NCBI RefSeq assembly: GCF_046614695.1
Contig: NZ_JBKKHQ010000016.1
Span: forward strand, 62,001-126,000
DNA length: 64,000 nt
Direction of reading: 5' to 3'
Source of the DNA: Pokkaliibacter sp046614695
GTDB taxonomy: Bacteria > Pseudomonadota > Gammaproteobacteria > Pseudomonadales > Balneatricaceae
Part shown: in pieces, positions 9,116 through 17,841 of the stretch
Numbering within the stretch: the stretch's first letter is position 1
Layout of the letters: every line of letters starts with the position of its first letter
Made by a program: the position numbers and the translations under genes
Notes under the pieces: generated by a model
Seen by the model: the letters and a program-made list of their open reading frames with translations, nothing else
What the model was told of the DNA's origin: nothing
Database searches by the model: none

Positions 9116-9346
9116 GCAGAGGATCCTTGCTGAAAAGAGGGGGCGTCTGTGTCTTAGCAGACGTGTTTAAGCTAACGCGAAACAGGTAAGGGAGCCAGTG
9201 TTGCCCGAGTGCTTGTCGTCATTGGAGTTCTGGGGGCGCTGCGCTATGCTTTGCTGTCATATCCACGCGAATCCGGGCGCGCCCTGAAGGGCGCCAAACC
9301 CCGAGTCTGGCGCTATGCCAACTCATCGGCAGGAATAAGAAATACT

Positions 9347-10348
9347 GTGAAAGGACGTTGGCGCTTTCTTAACAATCTTGGGCTCTGTGCTCTGACCATC
9401 GTCGCGCTGGGGCTGGCAGGCTGTGGCGAGCGTAACCCGGATCAGGCGAATGAAATGGCGGTGCAAGGGCTCTACAGCGGCGCTCTCTCGCCCGATGGTA
9501 AATATGCGCTGATTGGTTCGGTCGCCCACGGCGGAAGCTTCTGGGACATTAAAAGCAATGAGCGTTTGTACGACTGGAACCATCAGGCCGGTGTCTATTC
9601 CAACCTGGTCGCCGTCGATATCAGCGCCAACGATGCCCGTGCGATCACGGCCGAGAATTTCGATTTTGTCTTCTGGGATGCGACAACCGGTAAGGCGCTG
9701 GATTTTCGCCGTGCTCCCGCCAGCATTATGGATGTGTCACTGGCTCAGGATGGCAAGACTGCAGCATTAGGCCTTGAGAACCAGACGGCGGTTATCTTCG
9801 ATGTTGATGCTGGCAAGGTCACCCACAGCTTTGTACATGATGCACGAGTGCGAAAGCTGGATCTTAACGCTCGGGCAGGGCTGCTGCTGACCGCCGATGA
9901 CAGCTTTAATACCTACCTTTGGGATCTATCAACCGACACCCTGCGGCACAAGCTTTCTATCGGCAATCAGCCCAGTACGGTCGCCATTTCCGATAACGGT
10001 GCGCTGGCATTCTCTGCGGCGCAGCTGAGTAAAGCCATTGTCTGGGATACCGTGACCGGACAGGTGAAATACACGCTGGCCTCCATGGGGTCGATTCTGG
10101 ACCGTAAGGCTACCTTCACCGCTGCACGTTTTATTGATGAGAATCAGCGGCTGTTGACCGGCACCAGTAGTGGCAAGGTGATGCTATGGGATATGCGCAC
10201 CGGCAGTCTGGAAGCGACCTGGCAGTTGCATCGGCGCAATGAGCTGAAGCCCGTGAGCGTGGCAGTGATGAGCGTCGCGAGCCGTGGTGGAATCCATCAT
10301 TTTGCCATTGGCTCCAACGGCTTTCTTGATTTACTCGAAGGGCCATAA
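9347..10348 (+). CDS. WD40-like beta-propeller lipoprotein
   Basis: A 333-residue protein starting at a GTG. The N-terminus is a lipoprotein signal with lipobox LAGC, so the mature protein would be anchored to the membrane by its Cys. The rest is made of WD40-type repeats, recognisable by recurrent blade endings (FWDATTGKALD, IFDVDAGKV, LWDLSTDTL, VWDTVTGQV, LWDMRTGSL), enough for about six or seven blades. It probably serves as a protein-interaction scaffold in the periplasm. An upstream in-frame start would place the signal peptide internally and is rejected. It shares a terminator with the convergent fkpA gene. Confidence 0.85.
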   Translation: MKGRWRFLNNLGLCALTIVALGLAGCGERNPDQANEMAVQGLYSGALSPDGKYALIGSVAHGGSFWDIKSNERLYDWNHQAGVYSNLVAVDISANDARAITAENFDFVFWDATTGKALDFRRAPASIMDVSLAQDGKTAALGLENQTAVIFDVDAGKVTHSFVHDARVRKLDLNARAGLLLTADDSFNTYLWDLSTDTLRHKLSIGNQPSTVAISDNGALAFSAAQLSKAIVWDTVTGQVKYTLASMGSILDRKATFTAARFIDENQRLLTGTSSGKVMLWDMRTGSLEATWQLHRRNELKPVSVAVMSVASRGGIHHFAIGSNGFLDLLEGP

Positions 10349-10388
10349 GTAGGGTACTGGTATCGCACTTACGACATTACAGACACAA

Positions 10389-10413
10389 AAAACCCGGCAC
10401 TGGCCGGGTTTTC
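10389..10413. terminator. Bidirectional terminator between lipoprotein gene and fkpA
   Basis: Stem AAAACCCGGC / GCCGGGTTTT with a four-base loop, flanked by A- and T-runs. Confidence 0.9.
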
Positions 10414-10431
10414 TTATTGAAGGCGTTAACC

Positions 10432-11145
10432 TTACTTGGTTTTTGGCTTGGCAGCCGCAGGTGCTTTGTCGTCACCCTTGACGATATCCAGTAGCTCCAC
10501 TTCGAAAACCAGTGCAGCGTTAGGAGGAATGCTACCTGCACCGCCAGGACCGTAACCCAGTTCAGGCGGAATGTAGAGCTCGTACTTGGAGCCAACAGGC
10601 ATCAGCTGCAGACCTTCGGTCCAGCCAGGAATAACGGCATTCAGCGGGAATTCAACAGGCTCGTTACGCTTGTAAGAGGAGTCAAACTCGGTGCCATCGG
10701 TCAGGGTGCCGCGGTAGTTAACGCGTACGGTATCAGTGGCTTTAGGCTTTGGCCCTTTGCCTTCTTTGATCACTTTGTATTGCAGGCCGCTGTCAGTGGT
10801 TTTTACACCATCTTTCTTGGCATTGGCCTTCATGAACGCATCAGACTTGGCTTTTGCTTCAGACATCATGGTTTCCATCTGCTTTTTCTGGAAAGCCTGG
10901 ATGGTGTTGCGCACTTCATCCTGAGTCATCGCAGGATCGTTTTTGCTGTAGATGTCTTTGATACCGGCCAGAAAAGCATCGTAATCGAGCTTATCGACGT
11001 GGCCAGACAGCTGCTCGCCCAGCACCAGGCCGAAAGAGTAGCTGAGTTTGGCGTTCTCATCGTCCAGTTTGACGCTGGAAGACGCGGCAAAAGCGGGAGC
11101 CGCTACTGCCAGGCTGAGGGCACAGGCCAACAGACGCTTTTTCAT
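10432..11145 (-). CDS. fkpA: FKBP-type peptidyl-prolyl cis-trans isomerase (FkpA/Mip type)
   Basis: A 237-residue periplasmic isomerase-chaperone. The signal peptide (MKKRLLACALSLAVAAPAFAA) is followed by an alpha-helical dimerisation domain at about 25-125 (SYSFGLVLGEQLS), then a C-terminal FKBP domain (DTVRVNYRGTLTDGTEFDSS, VIPGWTEGLQLMPVGSKYEL, LVFEVELLDI). This is the FkpA/Mip domain order. It catalyses proline isomerisation and helps fold envelope proteins. The tail after residue 222 is short and lysine-rich. It is transcribed alone and ends in a strong shared terminator. Confidence 0.95.
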   Translation of the reverse strand: MKKRLLACALSLAVAAPAFAASSSVKLDDENAKLSYSFGLVLGEQLSGHVDKLDYDAFLAGIKDIYSKNDPAMTQDEVRNTIQAFQKKQMETMMSEAKAKSDAFMKANAKKDGVKTTDSGLQYKVIKEGKGPKPKATDTVRVNYRGTLTDGTEFDSSYKRNEPVEFPLNAVIPGWTEGLQLMPVGSKYELYIPPELGYGPGGAGSIPPNAALVFEVELLDIVKGDDKAPAAAKPKTK

Positions 11146-11282
11146 GCATGCATCCTTAAGGTTTGAGAATGTAACGCCGTTTTTGTACGGCTTGTCAGCC
11201 GTCCATCAGGGCCCTGCACCCAGGTGCAGGGTTCTAACAAAAAGCATGACAATTGTGGCAGAGGGTACTCGTTTCCTGGTCG

Positions 11283-13241
11283 TTAGTCGTCCAGGGCGTT
11301 GCTTAATTGTATTTCCAATTGTTCCAGCTCTTCCGTGAGTCCGAGCCAGATTTCCTCTGCATTTGCCAGCCGAGTTTGCACGTCTGCTTGCTCAGTTAGC
11401 AAGCCTTTAAGCACAATCTTCTTACTTTCGTCATAGATGGAAGGATCCGCCAAAGCTTCATTCAATTCGGTCAGTTTTGCTTCCAGTTTGCCGACTTCAG
11501 CTTCCTGTTTTTCCGCCTTTTTCTTAAGAGGGCTGAGCTGCTGACGCATCTCGGCAGCCAGACGCTTGCGCTCCTTTCGGGCGGCAGCGTTATCGACCAC
11601 AGGCGCGGCGGGAGCGACTTCTTTTTTGACCTCAACTTTGGGTTCTGGCGCCGCCTGTGGTGCGGACTTGGTATTGCGTTCGCTCAGCCAGCGCTGGTAG
11701 TCGTCCAGATCGCCGGGGAATTCCTCGACCTTGCCATCGGCTACCAGCAGGAAGGTATCGACGCAGCTGCGCAGCAGGGAACGATCGTGGGACACCAGTA
11801 CGATGGCACCTTCGAAATCCTGCATGGCCATCGTCAGCGCATGACGAACTTCAAGGTCCAGGTGGTTGGTTGGCTCGTCCATCAGCAGTACGTTCGGACG
11901 TTCGCAAGCAATCAGGGCCAATGCCAGGCGGGCTTTTTCTCCCCCGGAGAAAATGCCGACTTCTTCAAAGGCACGATCTCCCAGAAAGCCGAAGCTGCCC
12001 AGGAAGTTGCGCACCTGCTGCTCACTCCAGGCAGGCTTGCGACGTTGCAGATGCACTGCCGGTGTCGCGTCCATATCCAGGGATTCCAGGGTGTGCTGGG
12101 CAAAATAGCCGATGCGCAGGTGTTCGCCGGAGTGGTACTCGCCGCTGCGCAGTGGCAGCTCGCCGACCAGCGTCTTGATCAGGGTGGATTTACCCGCACC
12201 GTTCGGACCGAGCAGGCCAATACGCTGACCGGGCTGCAGGCTCATCTTCATCTTGCCGACGATGGCTTTCTCGGCATAGCCCAGACTGGCATCGGTCAGA
12301 CTCAATAGCGGATGGGACAGCTTATCGCTGGCTTCAAAGGTAAAGGTGAAGGGCGTGTCCACGTGCGCCGCAGCAATACGCTCCATACGCTCCAGCGCTT
12401 TGATACGGCTCTGGGCCTGACGGGCTTTGGTGGCTTTCGCCTTAAAGCGGCGAACGAAGTCTTCCATGTGGGCGATCTGCGCTTGCTGACGCTCAAACAT
12501 GGCTTGTTGCTGCATCATGCGCTCGGCACGGGCCATTTCGAAGAAGGTGTAGTGGCCTTTATAAAGCACGGTTTTGCACTGATCGAAATGGACGATGTAA
12601 TCCACCACGTTGTCGATAAAGTCGCGGTCATGGGAGATCAGCAGCAAGGTGCCCTGATACTGGCGCAGCCACTGCTCCAGCCAAAGGGTGGCATCCAGAT
12701 CCAAGTGGTTGGTGGGCTCATCGAGCAGCAGCAGATCCGAAGGGCACATCAGTGCCTGGGCCAGGTTCAGGCGAATACGCCAGCCGCCGGAGAAGGAGGA
12801 AACTTCACGCTCGTGGTCATGGGGGCCAAAGCCCAGACCATCCAGCAGCTGCCCGGCGCGTGCCTGTGCACGGTAACCATCGATGGCGGCAAATTCAGCG
12901 TGCAGTTCGCCCAGTTCGATATAGCGCTCCTCGCTCTCGGCGAGGGCCATTTCATTTTCCAGACGGCGGTATTCGGTATCGCCGTCCAGTACGTAATCCA
13001 GCGCGGTACGTTCTGAGGCGTGAACTTCCTGACGCATGTGGGCGATACGCCAGCCGGAGGTGATGGACAAATCGCCGCTGTCAGGTTGCAGCTCGCCAGT
13101 CAGCATCTTGAACAGGCTTGACTTGCCTGCGCCGTTGGAGCCGATAATACCGACCTTGTAACCTGGGTTGAGAGTCAGGTCGGCTTTATCCAACAAAAGC
13201 TGGCGGCCACGCTGAAGACTGAGTTGGCTGAGTTTTATCAT
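11283..13241 (-). CDS. yheS: ABC-F family ATPase YheS
   Basis: A 652-residue soluble ABC-F protein with two ATPase domains. Walker A motifs are GSNGAGKSS (about 34) and GPNGAGKST (about 350), with signatures SSFSGGWRIRLNLAQAL and IFSGGEKARLALAL and Walker B LLLDEPTNHLDL and LLMDEPTNHLDL. Between them lies the linker with FKAKATKARQAQSRIKALERME, which in ABC-F proteins reaches toward the ribosomal P-site tRNA. A charged coiled-coil C-terminus follows. Start and domain layout match E. coli YheS closely. Its start codon overlaps the start of the divergent gene at 13240. Confidence 0.94.
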   Translation of the reverse strand: MIKLSQLSLQRGRQLLLDKADLTLNPGYKVGIIGSNGAGKSSLFKMLTGELQPDSGDLSITSGWRIAHMRQEVHASERTALDYVLDGDTEYRRLENEMALAESEERYIELGELHAEFAAIDGYRAQARAGQLLDGLGFGPHDHEREVSSFSGGWRIRLNLAQALMCPSDLLLLDEPTNHLDLDATLWLEQWLRQYQGTLLLISHDRDFIDNVVDYIVHFDQCKTVLYKGHYTFFEMARAERMMQQQAMFERQQAQIAHMEDFVRRFKAKATKARQAQSRIKALERMERIAAAHVDTPFTFTFEASDKLSHPLLSLTDASLGYAEKAIVGKMKMSLQPGQRIGLLGPNGAGKSTLIKTLVGELPLRSGEYHSGEHLRIGYFAQHTLESLDMDATPAVHLQRRKPAWSEQQVRNFLGSFGFLGDRAFEEVGIFSGGEKARLALALIACERPNVLLMDEPTNHLDLEVRHALTMAMQDFEGAIVLVSHDRSLLRSCVDTFLLVADGKVEEFPGDLDDYQRWLSERNTKSAPQAAPEPKVEVKKEVAPAAPVVDNAAARKERKRLAAEMRQQLSPLKKKAEKQEAEVGKLEAKLTELNEALADPSIYDESKKIVLKGLLTEQADVQTRLANAEEIWLGLTEELEQLEIQLSNALDD

Positions 13242-13773
13242 GAAAGATTCGCAATACCTGCAGGCCCCGGCCGGGGCGCTTTGGACTTTTGCCTGCCGCC
13301 TCTACGATCAGCCTGGGGTGATGACATGCTGTCTCGACGCTCAGGATCAGGCGGGGCTATCGGTAAACTGGCTGCTTGCCTGCGCCTGGTTGTCCAGTCG
13401 TGGGCAAAGGCTCGATTATAACGTGATTCTTGGCGCAACGGCATGGCAGGAATGGCATCGGGAGGTCACTTCGCCATTAAGAAGTGCCCGAAAGCACCTT
13501 GGCGTGCAAAATCGGCAGCATTCGCTCTATGCCGTCCTGAAAAATGTGGAGCTGGACGCTGAGCGCGAGGAGCTGGCTATGCTTGAGCGCTGTTGTGCTC
13601 CCCTTACCGCTGCTGAGCAGGATGTGGATGCGGCAACGCTGATGCAGGATAACCTGCTGGTGTACCTGCACAGCACCGGTTTGCAGGGCGAGGCGATTGA
13701 GCACTGGCAGCAACAGCTGATACCGCTTCGCCAGGGTTCACTGCGCCTGCGCGATGAGCTTGCCGGCCCGTAA
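13240..13773 (+). CDS. TIGR02444 family protein (DUF2390)
   Basis: A 177-residue protein matching the TIGR02444/DUF2390 family, whose hallmark is an early ALWTFACRLYDQPGV segment followed by SVNWLLACAWLSSRG. The function of the family is unknown. In pseudomonads it is also found head-to-head with the yheS-type ABC-F gene, which supports the identification. The ATG at 13240 shares two bases with the yheS start codon (the palindrome CATG), so each promoter must lie inside the other gene. No strong ribosome binding site is visible. The 3' end overlaps the convergent EamA gene by 36 bp. Confidence 0.82.
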   Translation: MKDSQYLQAPAGALWTFACRLYDQPGVMTCCLDAQDQAGLSVNWLLACAWLSSRGQRLDYNVILGATAWQEWHREVTSPLRSARKHLGVQNRQHSLYAVLKNVELDAEREELAMLERCCAPLTAAEQDVDAATLMQDNLLVYLHSTGLQGEAIEHWQQQLIPLRQGSLRLRDELAGP

Positions 13774-14622
13774 GCGAGACCAAAGCCAGGGCAGTAGCGC
13801 CGAGGTGACAATCAATAAGCAGGCGAGCCACAACCGGGGTGAGCCTTCCGCGACTGCGAAGACGACCAGCAGCAAGGTCGACAGTAGCGGTGCGCTATAG
13901 GCCAGTAACCCCAGCAGCGACACATTGCCGTGCTTCATCCCGTAATCCCAGGTAAAGAAGGCAATACCGACCGGCCCCAGGCCCAGCGCGAGAATGGCCA
14001 GCCAGTTGCGGTCTGAAAGTGCAGCCATTGGCGCTTCAAAAAGCTGATGGGCGATCAGGCCCAGCACTGCCGTCGCCAGACAAAACCAGCCGACAGAATC
14101 CGTGGCGACCTGTTGCTGCAGGCGCGACGTGACGGAATATCCGGCCCATAAGAATGCTGCGATCAAGGCGGCAAGGTAGCCGCTGATCTCTCCGCCTCCC
14201 CAGTGATGTCCGGGTTTGATCACAATCAACAAGGTACCCGCCAGCCCCATTAATGCCGCCAGCAGATGAGGCAACTGCAGTTTATGTCCCGGTAGCAAGC
14301 CTGAGAACAGGACGATTAACAGCGGCCACAGATAACACAGCAGGCTGGCTTCAATCGCCGGGGCATGCTGTAGCGCGTAGAAATAGCAGGCGTGATAACC
14401 AAATAATCCTCCGGTGCCCAGTAGCCAGCTTTTCACTGGTACACGGGCAAATCGAAGGGGCGATTGTCGGCAAAGAGCCCACTTCACCAGCATGACGCAG
14501 AAGGCGAGGGCGAATGTCATTGCCAGCAGTTTGAAGGGGGGAACCGGGCCCGCCCAGCGTGTGAACAAGGCCAGCAGGCTCCAGAGGGCGATGGCGCTGT
14601 AACCGATTAAGGTGGCATGCAT
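13738..14622 (-). CDS. EamA/DMT-family inner membrane exporter
   Basis: A 294-residue integral membrane protein with ten predicted helices in two EamA repeats, of the drug/metabolite transporter superfamily. The sequence (MHATLIGYSAIALWSLLALF, GYHACYFYALQHAPAIEASL, GLGPVGIAFFTWDYGMKHG) is close to the YddG-type aromatic amino acid exporters, so efflux of amino acids or related metabolites is likely but the substrate is not proven. The ATG at 14622 has AGGAG upstream; the open frame extends 66 codons further with no membrane-protein character. It overlaps the end of the convergent TIGR02444 gene. Confidence 0.85.
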   Translation of the reverse strand: MHATLIGYSAIALWSLLALFTRWAGPVPPFKLLAMTFALAFCVMLVKWALCRQSPLRFARVPVKSWLLGTGGLFGYHACYFYALQHAPAIEASLLCYLWPLLIVLFSGLLPGHKLQLPHLLAALMGLAGTLLIVIKPGHHWGGGEISGYLAALIAAFLWAGYSVTSRLQQQVATDSVGWFCLATAVLGLIAHQLFEAPMAALSDRNWLAILALGLGPVGIAFFTWDYGMKHGNVSLLGLLAYSAPLLSTLLLVVFAVAEGSPRLWLACLLIVTSALLPWLWSRLRAGKLIAQAQ

Positions 14623-14759
14623 GAAAAGACTCCTGAGCTGAACGGGCAGAAGTCTAGGGGAGAGCGATGGGCGTTGCTTGTGAGTGTTCGCCGGGCTGTG
14701 GCGAAAGTGCACATGGCGGTTGCGCACAGGCATGCCGCGGCCGTAGGGTGTTGGTGGCT

Positions 14760-15299
14760 TTAGCCCGAGGACTCTTCTTCCAGCGGCAGAACGTTCTGAC
14801 CCGGCTCGTTGATGCGGCAAAGTCCCTGCAGGTGGTGAATCAGGCGGATTCCACTGCCAAAGTCACAGCGACCTGAACGTAGGCTGACCCGAATCAGCAC
14901 ACCGCTGCCTTCGGGGCGTCGCGGCAGAATCCGTATCGCCAGATCCTGTCTGAGCAATCCGAGGGCGAAGCGACGCGTGGCCTCAAGTCGTAATTCCTCC
15001 GGCGCATCGCGGGCAATGGTGAAGCCATGACGACGGCACCAGCGGCTGAGTAGCATAAAGAGCGTTGCCGGATTTTGCTGGCATTCCAGTGGGCTTAGCT
15101 CCGGGAAGTGTTGCTCCTGAAGCAGGCGTTGTTGTTCATCCCACTGCAAGGAATTCTGCCAGCGTGAGCGCTGGATACTCAGAAACTCAGGAGGGGACTC
15201 AGGCGCGTTGGTGATGTCGTGCAGCAGAATAAACCAGCGGCGATAGCTCCAGATCAGTCCGGCGATCACCAAGAACGCAATCAATGCGGCGAGTATCAT
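14760..15299 (-). CDS. DUF1499-like membrane-anchored protein
   Basis: A 179-residue protein with one N-terminal membrane helix (MILAALIAFLVIAGLIW) and a soluble domain. The segment LEATRRFALGLLRQDLAIRI followed by VLIRVSLRSGRCDFGSGIRLIHHL resembles the core of DUF1499 proteins (usually IEAT...DDVVIRI...VDVRSASRVGRSDFG). The match is by eye and the family function is unknown. Its ATG overlaps the stop of the AraC-type regulator by four bases, so the two are translationally coupled. Confidence 0.6.
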   Translation of the reverse strand: MILAALIAFLVIAGLIWSYRRWFILLHDITNAPESPPEFLSIQRSRWQNSLQWDEQQRLLQEQHFPELSPLECQQNPATLFMLLSRWCRRHGFTIARDAPEELRLEATRRFALGLLRQDLAIRILPRRPEGSGVLIRVSLRSGRCDFGSGIRLIHHLQGLCRINEPGQNVLPLEEESSG

Positions 15300-16027
15300 T
15301 GGGTAAGTTCCAGTCGCCGTTGCCAGTGGCCTGGTGCATGGCCCGTCTCACGCCGAATAAAGTGGCTGAAGTTGGAGGTGTCCTGATAGCCGAGGTGCAG
15401 GGCGGTTTCGGTCACACTCACGCCCTGTGTTAGCCAGGCGATGGCACGCTGGCAACGCCAGTACTGCCAGCATTGCTGTGGGCTGCGTTGCCAGTGCTGT
15501 TGACATAAGCGGTGCAGAGAGCGGGCGCTGAGCCCCAGTTTGCGCGCCAGGGTTTCGAGTTTGGGTGGTGTATCGAGTTGCTGATGGATGCAGTGATAAA
15601 AGCGTACCAACACCGTCGGCAGCCAGGCAGGGTCACCGTCGGCCAGTAAGCTCAGGCACAGATTGCCGAGGTGCTGGCGGCTTTGCTCATCGGGCTGATG
15701 CCTTAGTGCCGAAGGCAGATAATCCAGAAAGGCGCGAGCCCCCGGGCCGATGGCAAAGCTGGTATGCAGAGGCAATTGCTGAGGGGCTTGCCGGCCGCTG
15801 GCGGGCAGATCCAGTACCAGAAACTGGTCGCTGCTATCGGCATGAAAGCCATGCAGCATCTGCGGGGGGATGCAGGCGCCGCGCTCGGTGTTTAACGTCA
15901 GGGCGTTGCCTTCAATGTCCAGATGCAAGGCTCCTTTGAGCGGCAACACAATCTGAAAATAGCTGTGCTGATGCACTTGCCGAGTGGGCAGATAATGGCG
16001 CTGTTCCATATATCCGGATGCTTGCAC
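15296..16027 (-). CDS. AraC-family transcriptional regulator with cupin domain
   Basis: A 243-residue regulator. The N-terminal half is a cupin-like sensor (HQHSYFQIVLPLKGALHLDI, then RGACIPPQMLHGFHA). The C-terminal half is an AraC DNA-binding domain with two HTHs (LARKLGLSARSLHRLCQQH and TETALHLGYQDTSNFSHFIRRE). A GTG start is used here; an internal ATG at 16009 is the alternative but lacks a good ribosome binding site. It is coupled to the DUF1499-like gene through a four-base overlap. Target genes are unknown. Confidence 0.88.
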   Translation of the reverse strand: MQASGYMEQRHYLPTRQVHQHSYFQIVLPLKGALHLDIEGNALTLNTERGACIPPQMLHGFHADSSDQFLVLDLPASGRQAPQQLPLHTSFAIGPGARAFLDYLPSALRHQPDEQSRQHLGNLCLSLLADGDPAWLPTVLVRFYHCIHQQLDTPPKLETLARKLGLSARSLHRLCQQHWQRSPQQCWQYWRCQRAIAWLTQGVSVTETALHLGYQDTSNFSHFIRRETGHAPGHWQRRLELTQ

Positions 16028-16225
16028 TGGTTTTCCCCATACCCTGAGCTTCAGGCGTGAACGCGCGGCAGTGGACGGTTTGCCGTGTTCATCATGCTAG
16101 CTTACAATGTGTGCCCATTCATCCTTCTGAATGTTTCTTTACACGCAGGAATTCTGCGGGAAACATGCGCTGTTGAGGATGATGTCTCCTTACTCACATT
16201 CCACCACGGATGTTTAGCTGCTGGC

Positions 16226-16522
16226 ATGATGAAGCCCAAACGTAAAACCCTCTCCGAAAAATGGCGACTGGCTGCCGTTAGTCAGGGGGTCGATGTCGGG
16301 GTTGCACGCCTGGGACAGCTGGTATTCCAGTCCCATTACGAAGGGCGTTTGCCACACGCAGAGAATGTCGGTGTGAATGCCTGGGGCAATATGATCAGCT
16401 TTGCCCTGAACGAGCCGGATGCCGCCAAGGAACATTGGAAGTGGCTGCTCTCAACCGAGCAGGATGCGGTGGAAGAGTCTCCCGAAGAAATCGAAGACGA
16501 TGGGCAGATGCCCTTATTCTGA
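16226..16522 (+). CDS. Small hypothetical protein
   Basis: A 98-residue soluble protein I do not recognise. It starts with a basic segment (MMKPKRKTLSEKWR), continues with a likely helical core (LGQLVFQSHYEGRLPHAENV, WGNMISFALNEPDAAKEHWKW) and ends in a very acidic tail (EESPEEIEDDGQMPLF). The frame is open about 140 bases further upstream, but the composition there looks non-coding, so the double ATG at 16226/16229 is the likely start. No clear ribosome binding site. It stands alone between the AraC gene and the convergent VanZ-like gene. Confidence 0.5.
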   Translation: MMKPKRKTLSEKWRLAAVSQGVDVGVARLGQLVFQSHYEGRLPHAENVGVNAWGNMISFALNEPDAAKEHWKWLLSTEQDAVEESPEEIEDDGQMPLF

Positions 16523-16588
16523 GTACCAGATAACGAACGTATTGCCGGTTTCCCTTCTGTTTTCATCCTCTTCAGCTTGTCTGGATAG

Positions 16589-17035
16589 CTAGTCGTAATC
16601 CTTTGGTGTCGGCGGCAAACCGTGCTTCAGCAGCCAGAACTCTCCAAGCCAGGCCAGCAAAATTCCGCTCAGCACCCCAAGCATGTTATAGCCCACGTCA
16701 TACCATTCCATGATGTGAGAGTGGCCAAAGACTTCCAGCCCTTCATGGCCAATGGCCGCCAGTGTGCACAGAATCAAACCCAGCAACCAGCGCTGACCGC
16801 CCAGCAACCATTGCACCGGAATGCTTAGGAGAAAGAAGGCCAGCCAGTGCAGCTCTTCGTGCCAGGCTCCGGAGGCATAATGGCCCACCACGCGAATTTG
16901 CGAAGCGATAAGCAAGGTGACCAGTTCGATAGCCAGAAGCTGCAGCAGGTAGCGTCGACGACGCGGATGGGAAGGATGCAACCACGAAAAAACCCGGCCT
17001 AAGCCGGGTTTTTTTTCGGACACAGGGGTCGTCAT
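16589..17035 (-). CDS. VanZ-like small membrane protein, coupled to sodB
   Basis: A 148-residue membrane protein with about four hydrophobic helices. The pattern IGHEGLEVFGHSHIMEWYDVGYNMLGVLSGI resembles VanZ-type proteins (conserved E, D and N-x-x-G). Function unknown. Its ATG overlaps the sodB stop codon (TAATG), but the sodB terminator lies within its first 17 codons, encoding KKPGLGRVF. Either expression depends on read-through, or the true start is downstream of the terminator, for example at a TTG near residue 19. The gene may have its own promoter inside sodB. Confidence 0.55.
   Translation of the reverse strand: MTTPVSEKKPGLGRVFSWLHPSHPRRRRYLLQLLAIELVTLLIASQIRVVGHYASGAWHEELHWLAFFLLSIPVQWLLGGQRWLLGLILCTLAAIGHEGLEVFGHSHIMEWYDVGYNMLGVLSGILLAWLGEFWLLKHGLPPTPKDYD
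16987..17016 (-). terminator. Rho-independent terminator of sodB, inside the next open frame
   Basis: On the minus strand the stem is AAAAACCCGGC / GCCGGGTTTTT with a four-base loop and a U-run. It starts about 20 bases after the sodB stop codon and lies within the 5' part of the VanZ-like frame. Confidence 0.88.
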
Positions 17036-17619
17036 TAGCCTGCCAGGTTGGCAGCAACGAATTCCCAGTTAACCAGTGCCCAGAAGTTTTCCATGTACTT
17101 AGGACGCGCGTTACGGGTGTCGATGTAGTAAGCGTGTTCCCAAACGTCACAAGTCAGCAGAGGCGTTACACCTTCTTCGGTCAGCGGAGTGCCAGCGTTG
17201 GAAGTAGAGCGCAGTTCCAGTTCGCCAGCAGCGGTTTTCACCAGCCATGCCCAGCCAGAACCGAAAGTGCCGATCGCGCACTTGGTGAACTCTTCTTTGA
17301 ATGCAGCGAAAGAACCGAACTTGGCATTGATGGCATCAGCCAGTGCGCCAGTAGGTTCGCCACCTGCGTTAGGTGCCAGGCAGTTCCAGTAGAAAGTGTG
17401 GTTCCATACCTGAGCTGCGTTGTTGAACAGGCCACCAGAGGAAGAACGAATAATTTCTTCCAGAGACTTGCTGGCGTTATCAGTACCGGCAACCAGGTTG
17501 TTCAGGTTGGTTACGTAGGTCTGATGGTGCTTGCCGTAGTGATATTCCAGGGTTTCCTTGGAGATGTGTGGCTCAAGCGCGTCCATCGCGTACGGCAGAG
17601 CGGGCAGTTCAAAGCTCAT
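17035..17619 (-). CDS. sodB: Superoxide dismutase [Fe]
   Basis: A 194-residue cytoplasmic iron superoxide dismutase converting superoxide to hydrogen peroxide and oxygen. Metal ligands are His27 (EYHYGKHHQTY), His74 (VWNHTFYWNCL), Asp158 and His162 (CDVWEHAYY). The FGSGWAWL and AAQVWNHTFYW contexts are those of the iron rather than manganese enzyme. A strong ribosome binding site (GGAGAAC) precedes the ATG. It is followed by a strong terminator. Confidence 0.97.
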   Translation of the reverse strand: MSFELPALPYAMDALEPHISKETLEYHYGKHHQTYVTNLNNLVAGTDNASKSLEEIIRSSSGGLFNNAAQVWNHTFYWNCLAPNAGGEPTGALADAINAKFGSFAAFKEEFTKCAIGTFGSGWAWLVKTAAGELELRSTSNAGTPLTEEGVTPLLTCDVWEHAYYIDTRNARPKYMENFWALVNWEFVAANLAG

Positions 17620-17810
17620 GGTGTTCTCCTATCAGTGCAATCAGGGTTGGTTCTTTTATTGTCGATAACTGCCGGAGGCGGTTACCGAAAACAGTCGCAC
17701 TCTGATGAGTGTCGTTGTTATTGCAACCCCAGCATCTTAGCACTGCGATCCGGGCTTTTCATGGCCGAGAGCGACAGCACCTCACGGATGCCTTGGGGTG
17801 AAACAGGAAA

Positions 17811-17835
17811 GGCCCGTCAATGACGAGCCTTTCGA
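17811..17835 (-). terminator. Probable terminator of trxB
   Basis: Hairpin AAAGGC-n-CGTCA / TGACG-n-GCCTTT directly after the trxB stop codon. The loop is very short, so the inner stem may be partly open. Confidence 0.6.
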
Positions 17836-17841
17836 TAAGGA

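Noticed and set aside
11211..11232. CCCTGCACC / GGTGCAGGG hairpin between yheS and fkpA
   Set aside because: It lacks a U-run on the yheS strand, so I did not call it a terminator, though it may stabilise the transcript end.
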